Assembly (NCBI RefSeq): GCF_009389715.1
Contig: NW_024067910.1
Coordinates: 186,001-250,000, forward strand
Direction: 5' to 3'
Length of the DNA stretch: 64,000 nucleotides
Source of the DNA: Phoenix dactylifera
Taxonomy: Eukaryota; Streptophyta; Magnoliopsida; Arecales; Arecaceae
This document shows, piece after piece, positions 47,308 to 59,639 of the stretch. Each line of letters opens with the position of its first letter. Position 1 is the first letter of the stretch. A model generated the notes under the pieces. That model saw nothing but the letters and a program-made list of their open reading frames with translations. It was not told the DNA's origin and did not search any database. Both the position numbers and the translations under genes were made by a program.

Positions 47308-47334
47308 GCGGGAAGAATATATAATGGCGGGAAA
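47308..47334 (-). promoter_or_regulatory. Candidate WDR76 promoter: two E2F-like sites around a TATA-like box
   Basis: Read on the gene strand, TTTCCCGC (47334-47327) matches the E2F consensus TTTSSCGC exactly. ATTATATATT (47325-47316) follows as a TATA-like box, and CTTCCCGC (47315-47308) is a second E2F-like site with one mismatch. The group lies about 100 bp before the ATG and suggests S-phase-linked expression. This is inference from motifs only. Confidence 0.5.
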
Positions 47335-47462
47335 TGCAGGAGGTCGCCACGTTGGATGAAACTTTCGAGTCAGTTTGCTGTCCAATTGGCGGCAAACGAG
47401 ACCAACGTTCAAAATCTAAATATCGACCGTGCTTTCCAAGTTGGAATTTTATTTTAACCCTT

Positions 47463-48373
47463 CATCAAACGTTTGAGAAGTGGGAATAAAGAGCACAACC
47501 GCGCATACAGTGTTACTGACCTAATCTCTTATATTGTGTAGTTGACCCAATAAATAATGGATAGCTGATAACTGGATGAAGCAAACATCCTAAGAGATGC
47601 AGTGAATTCAGTGAAGGTGATTAGTCTCATGAAGTTCTAGTGCACTAAACTCAGTAAAGGATTAGTCTCATGAAGTAACAGGGCTAGAAGACACCACTGA
47701 CAAAATCTTTCAAGACAGTACTAGTTTGTCACATTAGCAAGGAAGAACAATTTTGCTTACTATGCAGCAAATTTGGATCGTCATACGCAGTGCAGACAAA
47801 ATATGGTCAGGGCAAATTTTAGGTGAACTATATAGCAAGTTTAGACATGGCTAGGATGGTCATGAATAGCCTATTCATCTATGTTTGTTACTGCCACCAC
47901 TGAGTGGAAAGAATTGAGAGAAGGGGGGGGGGGGGGGGGGGGAACGGAAAAGATACAACTTTCTTTTCAGAATAAAAAAAAAAGAGGGCAAAACTGAGGA
48001 CAAGAATCTTGAATAAGCTTTCAAATATGTTTTTGCATGAAGATCATATACATACTAGCAAAACCTCTCTTGTACACAGCAAGATATCGGGAAAAAAAAT
48101 GATATCGATAAAAGGAATACACAGCATTTTTTTATATTAATTTAGCCAATTTCAAGCTTGCATTTTTTTTCCTTCAATCACCTTTGGTATGCAAAGCAAG
48201 TCAAGCCCAATCTGATTCCTTTGGTTAATCGTCTTCCAAAATTGCTGCTTACGACATCCATTCTTTATAAATTCCTTCCTCGGAACAAAATTTAAGATGG
48301 AAAACAAAGAAAAATTAATCCAAAAACATTATCTCCTCTTTCGATCCTTCTTTTAGTACCTAGTAAATCTTCC
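47463..48373. other. Intergenic region between WDR76 and the H+-ATPase
   Basis: About 0.9 kb of AT-rich sequence holding the upstream flank of WDR76 and the 3' flank of the H+-ATPase. A 20-base G run (47923-47942) is the only striking feature. No gene was recognised. Confidence 0.6.
47923..47942 (+). repeat. G20 homopolymer
   Basis: Twenty consecutive Gs between AGAGAA and AACGG. It could form a G-quadruplex, or its length may be an assembly artefact. Confidence 0.85.
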
Positions 48374-51300
48374 TTAAACTGTATAATGCTGTTGGATTGT
48401 CTCAATGTCTAGTCCCTTGAGTTTCACTACTGACTCGACATGTCCCTTCAGTGTGTGAAGCTCCCTAAGCCTGCAAGAAAACATTTCTCGTATATTATAC
48501 ACTTAACCTTCATGTCTTCCTCAAACCCATACCACTAAGGAATATAACATCCATGGACATATAATTTGACATTTCGAAGAAAAAAAATTTAGGGGTTGAG
48601 AAAGAATTCAGAAAATTATATAGATTTTTGTTTAAAAAAGGGAAAAAAATAAAAAGGAAAGATGTAATCCTGGTATATGAAAAACAGCATGTAGGATAGA
48701 GATAATGACAAAGATATATGATGTCATCAGTCTAAGTTGTATCATGAATAAGTGTCATGTCCTTTCTGAATAATTTGAAAAAAATATGAAATATGAATGG
48801 TTATGAATAACTTGCAGGCCTTATGAATAACTGATAGTGCTTGAATTATTCTTAGAAGTAATGATAGTGCTTCCTAACTTCATATGAATTACCTGGCAAC
48901 TTCAGCCCGCCTCTTTGCCTGCTCAGCAATCTCAGATAACTCTCTGTAGTTGTTATTCTTCTCATTAAAGAGACTGCCTGAATTCTCTGGTGGGTGCAGA
49001 CCATGCAGGGTTCGCTGAGCTAGTGCCCATTGTGCCTCCCGTTCTCCCTTCCCATAATCTGGCTTGTTAGTGAATGCAGTCTGCGATACCAATCCAGTTT
49101 CAATCAGCAACAAAAATTAATCGATGTAGCCTCCACATTAATCTTATCCTTTGATAATTGATGCGAGAAAAAGAAGAGAGGAGAAGGACTACCTTGTTCT
49201 GGAAAAGGTTGTCCCAAGCCTGACCACTCAAGGAATAGCGAATAATAAACTTGAGGATGTCAAGAGGGACAAAGGTGATGATGCTGTAGAGCCATATGAC
49301 TCCTGCCCATCCCCATCCAATCCCACGGATTTGTGCGAAGGCCCAGTTTGCATATACCGCAACGACTGTAGCCACCTACGAATGCCATGAGTGTGATCAC
49401 TGAGGGTTCTATATAACACGCTATTAATGTCAGAATGTTAGATTTGCCCTATCTTGATCCTTTTAACCCTTCTCTTGGAATAGGGGAGCTTGCAAAGAAA
49501 ACCTAAGATAACATAGAGAGATGTTTAAATAAAGGATTTGGAGAAACTAGCAATAGCAGGGGATGCGTTCTTTAACCGCATGAATGACAGGAATGATTTA
49601 TAAAGCCTACTTCACTTTACTGGAAGAATGATCATTCATTATTTCTACCCTACAGTTATTACTATTGTTTGCAGAGAATGAATTCATAGGATGACGAGAG
49701 GATGCTTACCAACTGGGCAACCGCAAAAGCACCAACAAGCAAGAGACCAGGGCGCTCGACAAAGCACCAGCTCCTTGCCCGGGTGACGAAGATAAGCGCT
49801 TGGCTTATTATACTCACTTGAAGGTACAGAGCCGCTGTAAGCTGGCCGATGTTGTCTCTAATCGACCTCACTTTGAAGGCATTCTGAGTAGGGTACAAGT
49901 TGCATACATAAGTTTCATATGAAGTTTGCCGTAGTTGATAAATACAAAGGTAAATGCTGGCAATTACTACTCACGGAGAAGAGGTCGGTCTCTTGTGCAA
50001 TCCAGAAGAAGAGAACCGTCATGAGGGCCATATAGGTGCCAAGAATGATCCCAGTGGCGAAGATCTCACGAAGCTTCCAAGAGTCAGGGACCGGGGAGGG
50101 CTTGACACGGTCCTTGGAGATGGTCATGATAGTGCCATCATTTAGGATGGCAATGACAAGAACCATGAAGGGTGAGAAATCGAACTGCCATATGAGGGCA
50201 ACGAGTAGGAAGCCAAGAACAATACGAATAGTGATGGAGACTGCATAAATGGTGTAGTTCTTCATGCGCTGGAAGATGGCACGGCTGGTCAGTACTGCAC
50301 TAACAATCACACTGAGACCAGGCTCTGTCAGCACAATGTCAGATGCACCGCGAGCTGCGTCAGTGGCATCTGCAACTGCAATGCCAATGTCAGCCTTCTT
50401 CAGGGCAGGCGCATCATTCACACCATCACCTGTCATGCCGCAGATGTGCTTCCGGTCCTGCAGCCGCTTCACAATCTCATACTTATGTTCTGCAATAATT
50501 CAAAGAATGTCAAATTCTGTTAGCCTGTGTTGTTAGGAAGATTCTTCTTATTAACGTAACTGCAATTGCTGCATGTTTCTACCTGGGAAGACACCGGCAA
50601 ACCCATCAGCCTTCTCGATGAGCTCATCAATGGGGATGCCACCAGTGATGTCATCCTTCTTCTCTACGAGAAGGCTGGAGGAGGGGTACATGTTGGTCCC
50701 CATGCCGAGCCTTCTCCCAGTCTCCTTCGCAATCGCCAGTTGGTCACCAGTGATCATCTTCACATTGACCCCAAGGTTAAGTGCTCGGCGGATGGTCTCT
50801 GCACTATCATGCCTCGGCGGATCGAAGAGAGGGAGGAGGCCAATGAATTGCCATGGTCGACCAAGGCTCTCCTTGTTTGCCTCAGGCACCTCCTGCTTTG
50901 CTACCCCCAGAGACCGGAGGCCGCGGTCAGCGAACTTGTCGATGATGATGTGGACCTTTTTCTTGGCATCCTCTCTCATGTTGCAGAGTTCAATAATCTG
51001 AGCAAATGAATAAGGAAATATCAATCATGGGATGGCAACCAGATGTGTGACTATAAAACCGATGAACCTAACAACTAGCGGTCTTAGTGTGTATGTACCT
51101 GTTCAGGGGCACCTTTGCTGATCCGGTGCCACTTACCAGCAGAGTCAATGTAGGTGATTGCTGTGCGCTTGTCCACTGGATTGAAGGGAAGGAAATGCAC
51201 CTCCTGGATCCCAGCTCTAGCCTGTGTACACGCATAAAGCATAGAAGTGCATGAAGGTTGGAAAGATTAACACTAATAAGTGATGCTTAAAATTCTTGGA

Positions 51301-53719
51301 GAGGTTGCTGCCAGAAACAAAACGATTTGAACCATAATGGCATTCAGGATCTTCTGAGCTTAGATCTTTGCTCTGTACCAACCCCACATTGATGCAGAAA
51401 GGTTGGATGATGATAATGTTGATTGATAATTACAATATAGATGCTTGTGGCTTACCTCCTTAGGGTCAGATAGCATTCCAACAACAGAGGCATCAATTGC
51501 ATCCTGGTTTTCAACCCTGGAGGCCCTTGCAGCATATAGGACCACAATATCCTTGTCAATGTCTTTCACAAAAATCTGCGACACAACAATAATAAAGCAG
51601 CAGTGAAGATGACTTAGATCTTAAGCTTTGAGAGAATTCAATCACTATAGGCAGGTGCCTTGATCCTCTATGTAACATATGGATATTTATTAGATGAAAA
51701 ATTTAAACATGGCATCTTGAGAGAGATGAGCACGACAGAGATGAGAAAGATGAGGTGTTACGTAATTAATGCAACGTAAAATGGAATTTTATGGTAAATA
51801 GATATTCGACCTTTGGTATGTGTTCAGAGACAAAACATATGACATATAATAAGTGATGCAGTGTTTGTTTGGTTCAACCATGAGAGGTGAGAAAAAAAGG
51901 TAAATGAGAAGCAGCATGTAAGATGCATTAGTTCAGGTTGATTTGGTGGCAACTTGATATAGATAATTTCAGCCTGGCCCTATCTATGGTGAGGGAATAC
52001 GAAAAAGCAAACTAAAACCTAAAGTAAGATGGAGACTCTGCAAGAAAGAACCTGCACCAACATGAGGCATATCCCTTGATCCACAATCAAGTCCCAAAAA
52101 GATTTTTCAAGATGGAAAAGAAAGCATACCAAATAGATTGAATTAGGCTTGTTAGTTATCATCGCAAGTCCAGTCATGCAGTATCGTACCTCAATCATGT
52201 TCTTGTCTACAGTGAGCTTGTTGAGGGTGAGAGTCCCAGTCTTGTCACTACACAGCACGTCCATCCCCGCCATCTCCTCAATTGCTGTCATCCTCTTTGT
52301 AATGGCCCCTTGCTCGGATAGCCGGTGTGACCCGATTGCCATGGTGACTGACAGCACCGTGGGCATAGCAATTGGTATCCCACCAATGAGGAGCACCAGA
52401 AGGTTGTCAATCCCATCCCGATACCTTCGGTGCTGAATCGGGTACATGACAATGATCTCCACCAGCATCCCCACTCCGATCGAACAGATGCAGAAATTAC
52501 CAATCGCCGTGAGAACCTAAACAAAGCAGCATGAATTCAATCAAACCCGCGTGCAGCTAATAAGGAGATATGAGGATGAGGAGGAGGAAGAAGAGGAGAA
52601 GCTTAGGCTTCGAGACCTTCTGAAAGTGGCCCACATTGTTGGTGCTATCGACAAGGTGGGCTGCCTTGCCAAAGAAGGTGTGGACGCCGGTGGCAATGAC
52701 GACAGCCTCAATCTCACCCTGCTTGCAGGTGGAGCCTGAGAAGATCTCATCACCTGGGTTCTTGGTCACAGGGAGGGACTCTCCGGTGAGAGCCGATTGA
52801 TCAATCTTGAGAGGATCGCCATCCAGGAGGCGTGCATCTGCTGGGATGATGTCGCCAAGCTTGATGCTGATAATGTCTCCCGGCACAAGCATCGCCGCCT
52901 CTTCCTCCAACCACCTCCCATCTCTCAACACCTTCAACCGAGCGACGGCCGATCCAATTAAGCAGCATAAACTAGGTAGTGGAAGCACATAAAAGATATA
53001 TGATGATGCCATTGTTCACCTTGGTCTTTGGGGCAAGGCCAGCCATGAGGGCGGCGGCGGCATTGCCGGCATTGTTCTCCTCGATAAAGCTGATGGTGGA
53101 GTTGATGATGAGGAGGACAACAATACCAACGAAGTCTTGCCAGTCGGGCGGTTTACCCTGCGGATTCATGACAAGCATTCGTAACATACCTTCGTAGTTC
53201 CTTCAATAAATGAAATCGAACAGCAGATGGAACTTCATATATATACCCCTCCATTGGCAAGAGCGATGGCCATGATGGCAGCACTCTCCATGACCCACGA
53301 GAGTGGGTTCCACATGAAGCCCAAGAACTTGAGGAATTTGCTCTCCTGTTACAGCGACCAACGGGAAAAGAGAGCTTATATAAAATCTAGCTATTCCCCC
53401 CATTGAATTAAAAAGCATTGGATTGAGTATGATTTGAGTAAAAGACCTTTTTCTCCTCGAGCTTGTTGGGTCCAAAGATCTTGAGACGCTGCTCCCCATC
53501 CGCAGTGGTGAGCCCGTCCCTGGAGCATTTCAGCTGCTCGAAGACTTCGTTGACCGGAATCCGCTCCTAAAGGAGAGAAACGAAGAATTCAAAGGTCACT
53601 TTATGAGAGATCGACGTGCCTGAGCAATGAGAGATTGGAAGATCGACCAAGAGATAAAATGATCAACTCACAAGATCGACATTCTCATTTTTGATCTCTT
53701 CCAATGAGATGCCAGCCAT
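48374..53719 (-). CDS. Plasma-membrane H+-ATPase (P3A-type)
   Basis: Coding exons, complement: 53672-53719, 53447-53566, 53247-53345, 53020-53157, 52617-52931, 52190-52516, 51456-51575, 51099-51221, 50583-50997, 49975-50489, 49710-49883, 49193-49375, 48893-49080, 48374-48470. The sum is 2,862 nt, 953 codons plus TAA, the usual length. All junctions are GT-AG and in phase. The enzyme pumps protons out of the cell using ATP. Motifs: TGES (actuator), CSDKTGTLT with the phosphorylated Asp near residue 331, KGAPEQ (nucleotide binding), MITGDQ and [16 protein letters not shown] (hinge). The C-terminal autoinhibitory region ends QQHYTV, the 14-3-3/fusicoccin site whose Thr is phosphorylated to activate the pump. 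The start is the only in-frame ATG giving [12 protein letters not shown], standard for the family. The acceptor at 52932 has a weak pyrimidine tract but gives the conserved KTK-VLRDG join. Confidence 0.96.
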
Positions 53720-54339
53720 TAAGGGAGAAGGCGGTGGTCGAAAAAGGGAAAACAAAAAAGAAAGCGGAGAAGGGAGAGGAGGAGCCCGTGCTTTTGTTCT
53801 CTCTTCTCTTTGCTGGCTCGGATGAGACCTTCACGGAGGAGGAGAATAAGGGGAAGAGAAGGGTGAGGAAGAGGGAGTTGGTTCGTTCTTCTCTTGATTC
53901 AGGGGGGAGGTGCGCTCAACCCGGTCCGTTACCTTGGAGCGGCGGAAGCGGGTGACGTCGTGGACTGGAGGCCCAGAATTCCGGGTTGGTGTGGAGGAGA
54001 CGAGTGCCGATTCCTACGGGTATAGTCAAATAGCTGAGCTCCTCCTAACCGCCAAATAAAAACGGGTTTCCCTTCCTATGATGCTAAGGAGCTGGTTCGG
54101 CACTTCGGCTGCCGTGTTTAGTTTCTGGTCCCCCATGGAAAATCTCTCTTGGTTTTGACTTCCCGCATCTGCATTTCATGGTTATTAGTTACTAGAGTTT
54201 TCTACTCGACCACGTGCCATGCATTTGAGAAATGTTCTTTTCCTGGGTTAAAACGTGAGAAGCTGCACATTCTTTGTTTTATTTCAAGTCATTTCCTCTA
54301 TATTTCGAAGATGAGAAGCTTTTTGTTTTCTAACCTTGT
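53720..54339. other. 5' flank of the H+-ATPase gene
   Basis: The first roughly 300 bp upstream of the ATG (53720-54000) are GC-richer and purine-rich on the + strand (CT-rich on the gene strand), as expected for a leader. No convincing TATA box was recognised. The open frame at 53704-53955 (+) has no recognisable domain. Confidence 0.45.
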
Positions 54340-54370
54340 TGGCCCCGTCAGCTGTAAGCCGCCATTGTAC

Positions 54371-54450
<80 letters not shown>
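54340..54450 (+). mobile_element. LINE-like 3' tail followed by a long (TA)n
   Basis: GTTGGCCCCGTCAGCTGTAAGCCGCCATTGTAC then about 38 TA units (54375-54450). The non-repetitive part resembles the element tail at 35847-35889. Family assignment is tentative; the microsatellite itself is certain. Confidence 0.45.
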
Positions 54451-54452
<2 letters not shown>

Positions 54453-56680
54453 CATTGTATTTAAAGTAGTAGGCTCCCATCTTACACATTATATATCTAC
54501 ACATACTCATAAATTTCACATAAAACTCATGGGGAAAACGAGTGAGACAGAGAAAAAAAATACATGCAGCTGCTTCATTATATAGAAGTGTTTTTACATA
54601 AAACAAGAGCATAGAATTAAGGCTCTTAATTAGGGATGGCCGCGGTAACCCTATCAGACCCAGATTTTAAAAGTATTTTTTTTTATTGGATGGTTTAATT
54701 CTTTGATGAATTGTAAGAGAAAACAATATATTTTTATATTTTTTGATAATTTGTTTCCAACCTTACTATTTTTTCCAATTTTGGTGCTCATATGCATATT
54801 GGTTCAGGTCAACGATGATCACTTATTGTAACGAGGCTGATGATTTGGCTGTATTTATTCAGAAGAATTTTTTTTTTCATATGATCACTTAGTTAATAAC
54901 TGAGTTGCTGAGTCATTACAACCAGATCAGGGAGGTCAGGTTGGATTAATTTAGGGTTATTCTAGTGTTATCTCAAGTTCTAAACAGGATAAACATAAAT
55001 TTATCTTACGTTGAAACTCCAGTTCCAAAGACCTTCAACATTTTACAGCGTTCTAATTTGCCAACAACGGGATGCCTGTATAATATATGAGATGATCATG
55101 GCAACACCAGCAAGACAAATCAAGACATACTTAAGTGATATTTCTGAAGCTCACAGTAAAATAATGCACAAGATATCAGGAAATACTCTTATGATTGAAC
55201 CTCGGCATATTTGCCGTATTATGTAATAAATACCACATATGAATGTGTTAATTACACAGATAATGTTCCTCAACACGATTCACCATCCATGCAATCTTAA
55301 CCCATTGGAATTGGAGAAAGCAAAGGAGGGGAACAATGACAAAGAAGAGATAAAATATAAAAGACGGTATAAGTAACTTCTTGATAAAATCCAGATTCCA
55401 AAAATCATCAACAGTTCCCCAAAAGACATGAAGCAGAGCATTTTCTCCAAGCATTAATTCATCTAATAAAATCCACAGGCCCTACATTGATGGATAGATT
55501 AGCCCCCACATTATAAACCACCTAATAGTTGATTATAAAGGACCCTGTACCCCAACACAAACAGAAGAAATACTCCACTAAAATGAAATTTTACTCTGAT
55601 ATGCCCTTTTCAGAGGCAGGGCCAAAGTCCGACGAAAGCAGAGAACATGGTATCATCTACCACAAATTAACTGAGCCTGCAAAACAATAAGAAGCACCTA
55701 CAAACACATTAACACAGGAACAATTTCTAGTTCTAAATCCGCATCTTCTGAAAACATACCGATTCTTTTGTAATGTAACCTGAATGTGGGTTCAGAAGTC
55801 CAACAAATAACCCACATGATAAAGTTAATAGGTGTTATTGCCATACACAATAGCTAAATTGGTTTATGAAATTGGAATTACCAAGCAAAAGAAGATCAAT
55901 GGGGGGTAACATCCCGTGAACCTTGAGTAATGAGTACCTTCACAAATCAAGGTTTTCTCAAAAGATCAGCTCATACGTACATGTCATACAGTTTCCACTG
56001 TAAAGACAATAAAAAAAAAGTCTTAATGGTACTGCAATTGCAAAGTGAATACAAAACGAATTATTTGACCAACAACCATGCACCATCCCCTCTCTCCTCA
56101 TCCAAAAACATTCATGGAAGACATACAGCTTGGAAACATATATCAACTTCCTACCCAAGAAAACAGAACTCTTCATATAATCCTTTGTTAAAATCAGATC
56201 AGCAGTCTTTAATTTTTAGGCGAATTTTGATTCATGATTCTCAGGGTTTTTTCCTCAAAAATTCATTTCTTTTTTTATATCATTAATGACACTCTAAGGG
56301 ATGACCATGACTAGATACACGATATTGGTAAAAATCGATGTCTTACGCCAGGCAGCTTTTGGAATAACTGAATAAGTTCATTGATCACATAGTTTTTTCT
56401 CTAATTGGCGTTAGTACATTTCACTGAAACAAAAAAAAAAACAACTGTAGAAAAGATGATTGATCCAATATACATTTTGGACAGGGTGAAACCAAATCAT
56501 ACTTGAACTATTCCCCGTCAGGATGTAAGAATAAAACTTCCTAATAGACAATAAAACCTCAACTCAGCTTGTGAACATTACGAGTCAAAATAGGCCCCAT
56601 AAAAGTATGGTTGCCACACAATGTTTCAAACCTAACTGCTTAATTTTTGGACTCTAGATAACAGATATGGCCACTTTCAA
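54451..56680. other. Intergenic, no gene recognised
   Basis: AT-rich sequence with only short open frames lacking recognisable domains or codon pattern. Confidence 0.5.
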
Positions 56681-58171
56681 CAATTCATTTTTATGTTAGA
56701 ACAGTCTAGCGAACAAGATCTTATCCATAAATCATATCTGAGGATTCCCTTTTCAAGTGCTTCCAATTTTATATCAGCAACTATTCAGATTTGTCCTTGA
56801 CTGTAAGTCACATCTGATCAATCAAAAACAAATAACAGTAAATACACTCATGTAAAATCATAAATGTCCATTGTTAACTCCTATCTGGAATTCTGAAGAA
56901 AAATAAGGGTGAAAAGACAACCCACTGGGGTTGTTTGATCGTCTGCGGCTTCTTGGAAGAGATGAAACCTATTTTTCTGTAAGACAGATTCTACGAAAAA
57001 CAGACTTTTCATGCAACTCATTCTTCCAGTTTTATGACTTGCCTGAATATATGAAATTAGTTATATTGAAAACATAGCCAAGCAAGTGTTTCGTAATTTT
57101 AAGCTTTGCATAAATCTAGCTAGTAAAACCTGACAATTAAATGCCCCCTTGGTGCAGGATAACCTGGCTGATATTTAAGCTGATTTCTCTTTCTTTGTTC
57201 TGAATCAAAATAAAAAGGTCCACTGTCCTGTCAAAATGAGAACTACTGCTTGCTTAAATATGCTTGCAGTTTGATGAATATGACCTCTTACTATGTTGGT
57301 GTTCCAACACCTATAGTAAGAGATGTTCACCCTTAACTTCTTCACCAGCCCCACCCCCACCCCCACCCCCTCAAAAAAAAAAAGAGAACAAAAAACACAT
57401 GATGATCTCAGCTACGAGTATCCACATTTCTCATCATTCTTTTGCATGATAAATGGAAGTTATCAAATATGCTTGGATTTCAAAAATTCATTTTTAAGTT
57501 AGAATAGTCTATTGAAAGTACATAAATAATGATGAGAATTCAATTTTCAAATGCTTTCCCCCTAATGTCATTTATCAAATCTATGACTTAATTTCCCTAA
57601 TTGATAAACAATTTCATATCAGCAACTACTCAGATTTTGCCTTGACCATGAATCACATCTGATCAGTCAAAACATATATCACAGGTAGATAATCCATATC
57701 CTAAATATCCATTGTTAACTCATTTCTGGAAACATGGAGGAAAAAATGTGTGACACTTAAAGACTGCTGGGTTGTCAGTGCAGTTTCTTAAAACAGACAG
57801 CCATTAAACCTGATTTCTGTAAAGCATATCTAATAAAAAAAAGGGAGCAAATTCGTTTTTCCTCAAACTCATTTTTCAGGTTGTTCTATGACTCGCTTAA
57901 ATTTACAAAATCAGTTATGTAGAAAACATGGCTAAACAAGCATTTCTATAAAATCATTTCATTTTAACTTTTCCATAAATCTATCTAGTAAAACCTGACA
58001 ACTAAAGAGCCCATTAGTGCAGTATAAACCATTTGAAATTTGAGTAAGCCAATTGAAAATTGAGTGTCTTTTTAGTACTTTACTCTCAACAAAAAATAAA
58101 AAGCTCAAATAATCTGGTAAAATTCAAAACTATTGTTACTCACTCAAACATGCTTTTAGTTCGAGTAATAC
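56681..58171. repeat. Old tandem duplication, noncoding
   Basis: Copy A (about 56681-57290) and copy B (about 57481-58171) share many blocks in the same order: ATTCATTTTTA..GTTAGAA, ATATCAGCAACTA, CACATCTGATCA, TCCATTGTTAACTC, TCTAGCTAGTAAAACCTGAC against TCTATCTAGTAAAACCTGAC, and AACTACTGCTTGC against AACTATTGTTACTC. Divergence is high. Neither copy has an open frame of note. Confidence 0.75.
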
Positions 58172-59006
58172 AACATTTTAGTCATATTATGTCATTTTCT
58201 TTTGCACATTCTAGAATACTTCAATGAACAGAAGAAGCTCATAGTCAATAATGCGTCACAAAATTGGCAGAATCTTAATATGCACTTAGAATTGGCAGAG
58301 ATTAGAAAATTACCAATGACAAAGTGAGCATATGAAGATATCTAAAAACAATAAGAGGGCAACTGATCACATTATACTTTGTATTAAACCTAGACACCAC
58401 TGTATGGATCCTATCCCTCACCACATAATTACAAGTGGACATTCTTTTCACGGTTAATCAAACTAGTGTTATATCTAATTTTGTGCAACACAAAGTAGAA
58501 CCCAGATCCCTTGACTATACAGCCCAGCAACTGGTGATCCTTTTGCCATTACAAAATAACAGACAAGAAGAAAGCATAGGAAGTATCAAAATAATCCATA
58601 AACGAACAGACAAGACAAGACCATAAACAATACAAGCAAAAATATCTACAAACTGATCCAGCACCCATCAATGAGGAGTATCAAAACGCAGAAAAAATAA
58701 GAACAAAAAGCGCATATGTTGTGAATCACTGAATCAGATTACCATCCTCTTTCATGAAGAATAACCCAACACCTAAATTAGAAAAAAATTAAACGTTTAA
58801 CATCCTTTCTCAAGATAATGATGCCTAATCATCAGCATCAGAACATAAAAGCCAAGCTTGGCAGAGCCAAATCCAATCCTAACATCTCAAAATATTCCCG
58901 TCTTATCCAAGGTTCATTTCGCAGTTAACATGTCTCTCACTGAACGAAATTAAGCAACATAGAAGCCTTATCTCCAAACAAGAGATGAGCACAACATAGG
59001 GTATCC
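58172..59006. other. Intergenic and likely eL39 3' UTR
   Basis: The last part (about 58780-59006) is probably the eL39 3' UTR on the - strand. Nothing else was recognised. Confidence 0.4.
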
Positions 59007-59391
59007 TTAAAATCCTAGCTTCGTGCGGCGCCAGTGCCTGCGCTTGGCGTTGTACCTGAGATAGACGGAAAAAAGAAAAAGAAACAACTTTAAAATAACC
59101 GGCGCAACAGGTGAACAAGATTCATCAAGAAAATCATCAAAGAATCAAATTAGAAGAGGAGAGGAGGAGAAAGAGGAGCACCTAATGGTGTTGTCCGTCC
59201 TCATGCGGATCCAGTGGGGGATGGGGCGGTTCTGCCTCATCTTCTTCGCCAGCTTCTTCTTGATCCTGAAGGTCTTGTGCGACGGCTACCAAAAAGAAGA
59301 ATAGAAGATAAGAAGATTACGCGAGGGATCGGAACGAAGGAGGCGAAACGATGGCAAGCAGGAGAGAAGAAGAGGGATAGGAGCATACCAT
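59007..59391 (-). CDS. RPL39: 60S ribosomal protein eL39
   Basis: Coding exons, complement: 59389-59391 (the ATG alone), 59182-59285, 59007-59055. The sum is 156 nt, 51 codons plus TAA, the exact family length. The protein begins [17 protein letters not shown], continues with [16 protein letters not shown], and ends [11 protein letters not shown]. It is very basic, with no acidic residue except one Asp. eL39 lines the peptide exit tunnel of the cytosolic ribosome. The intron directly after the start codon and the second intron inside an Arg codon (AG|G) are phase-consistent and have GT-AG ends. It is too short and split to be seen as one open frame. Confidence 0.96.
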
Positions 59392-59427
59392 CCTGGCTGC
59401 TGGCTTTGAGCTCGACGGCAGCGGCGG

Positions 59428-59478
59428 AAACCCTAAGCGCACGGAGAAACCCGGCAATGGGGATTTTAGCTATTTATA
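59428..59478 (-). promoter_or_regulatory. eL39 promoter elements: TATA box and telo-box
   Basis: On the gene strand TATAAATA (59478-59471) stands about 80 bp before the ATG, followed by TTAGGGTTT (59436-59428), the telo-box common in plant ribosomal-protein genes. Further upstream, site II-like TGGGC(C/T) motifs occur on both strands near 59540-59620. This combination is typical for co-regulated ribosomal genes in growing tissue. Confidence 0.65.
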
Positions 59479-59639
59479 GGTAGGAAGGAAGAGAAGGGAT
59501 CGCCGCTTGGAAAACCTGGAGATCACAAGGTCAGCTGGGAATGGGCTGGGTGGGTTAGGTCAAGCCAAAACGGCTTAATGGTCGCAGCCCATCAATTGGG
59601 TTGGGTCTCCTTGGGCTTACCTATTAGGCTATGTAAATC

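Noticed and set aside
50036-51009. Plus-strand frames of up to 147 codons
   Set aside because: They are antisense shadows of the H+-ATPase exons.
52932-53032. Longer H+-ATPase exon 5 reading AVARLK before VLRDG
   Set aside because: The family sequence joins KTK directly to VLRDG, and an AG at 52933-52932 gives that join in phase. The extra residues are intron sequence.
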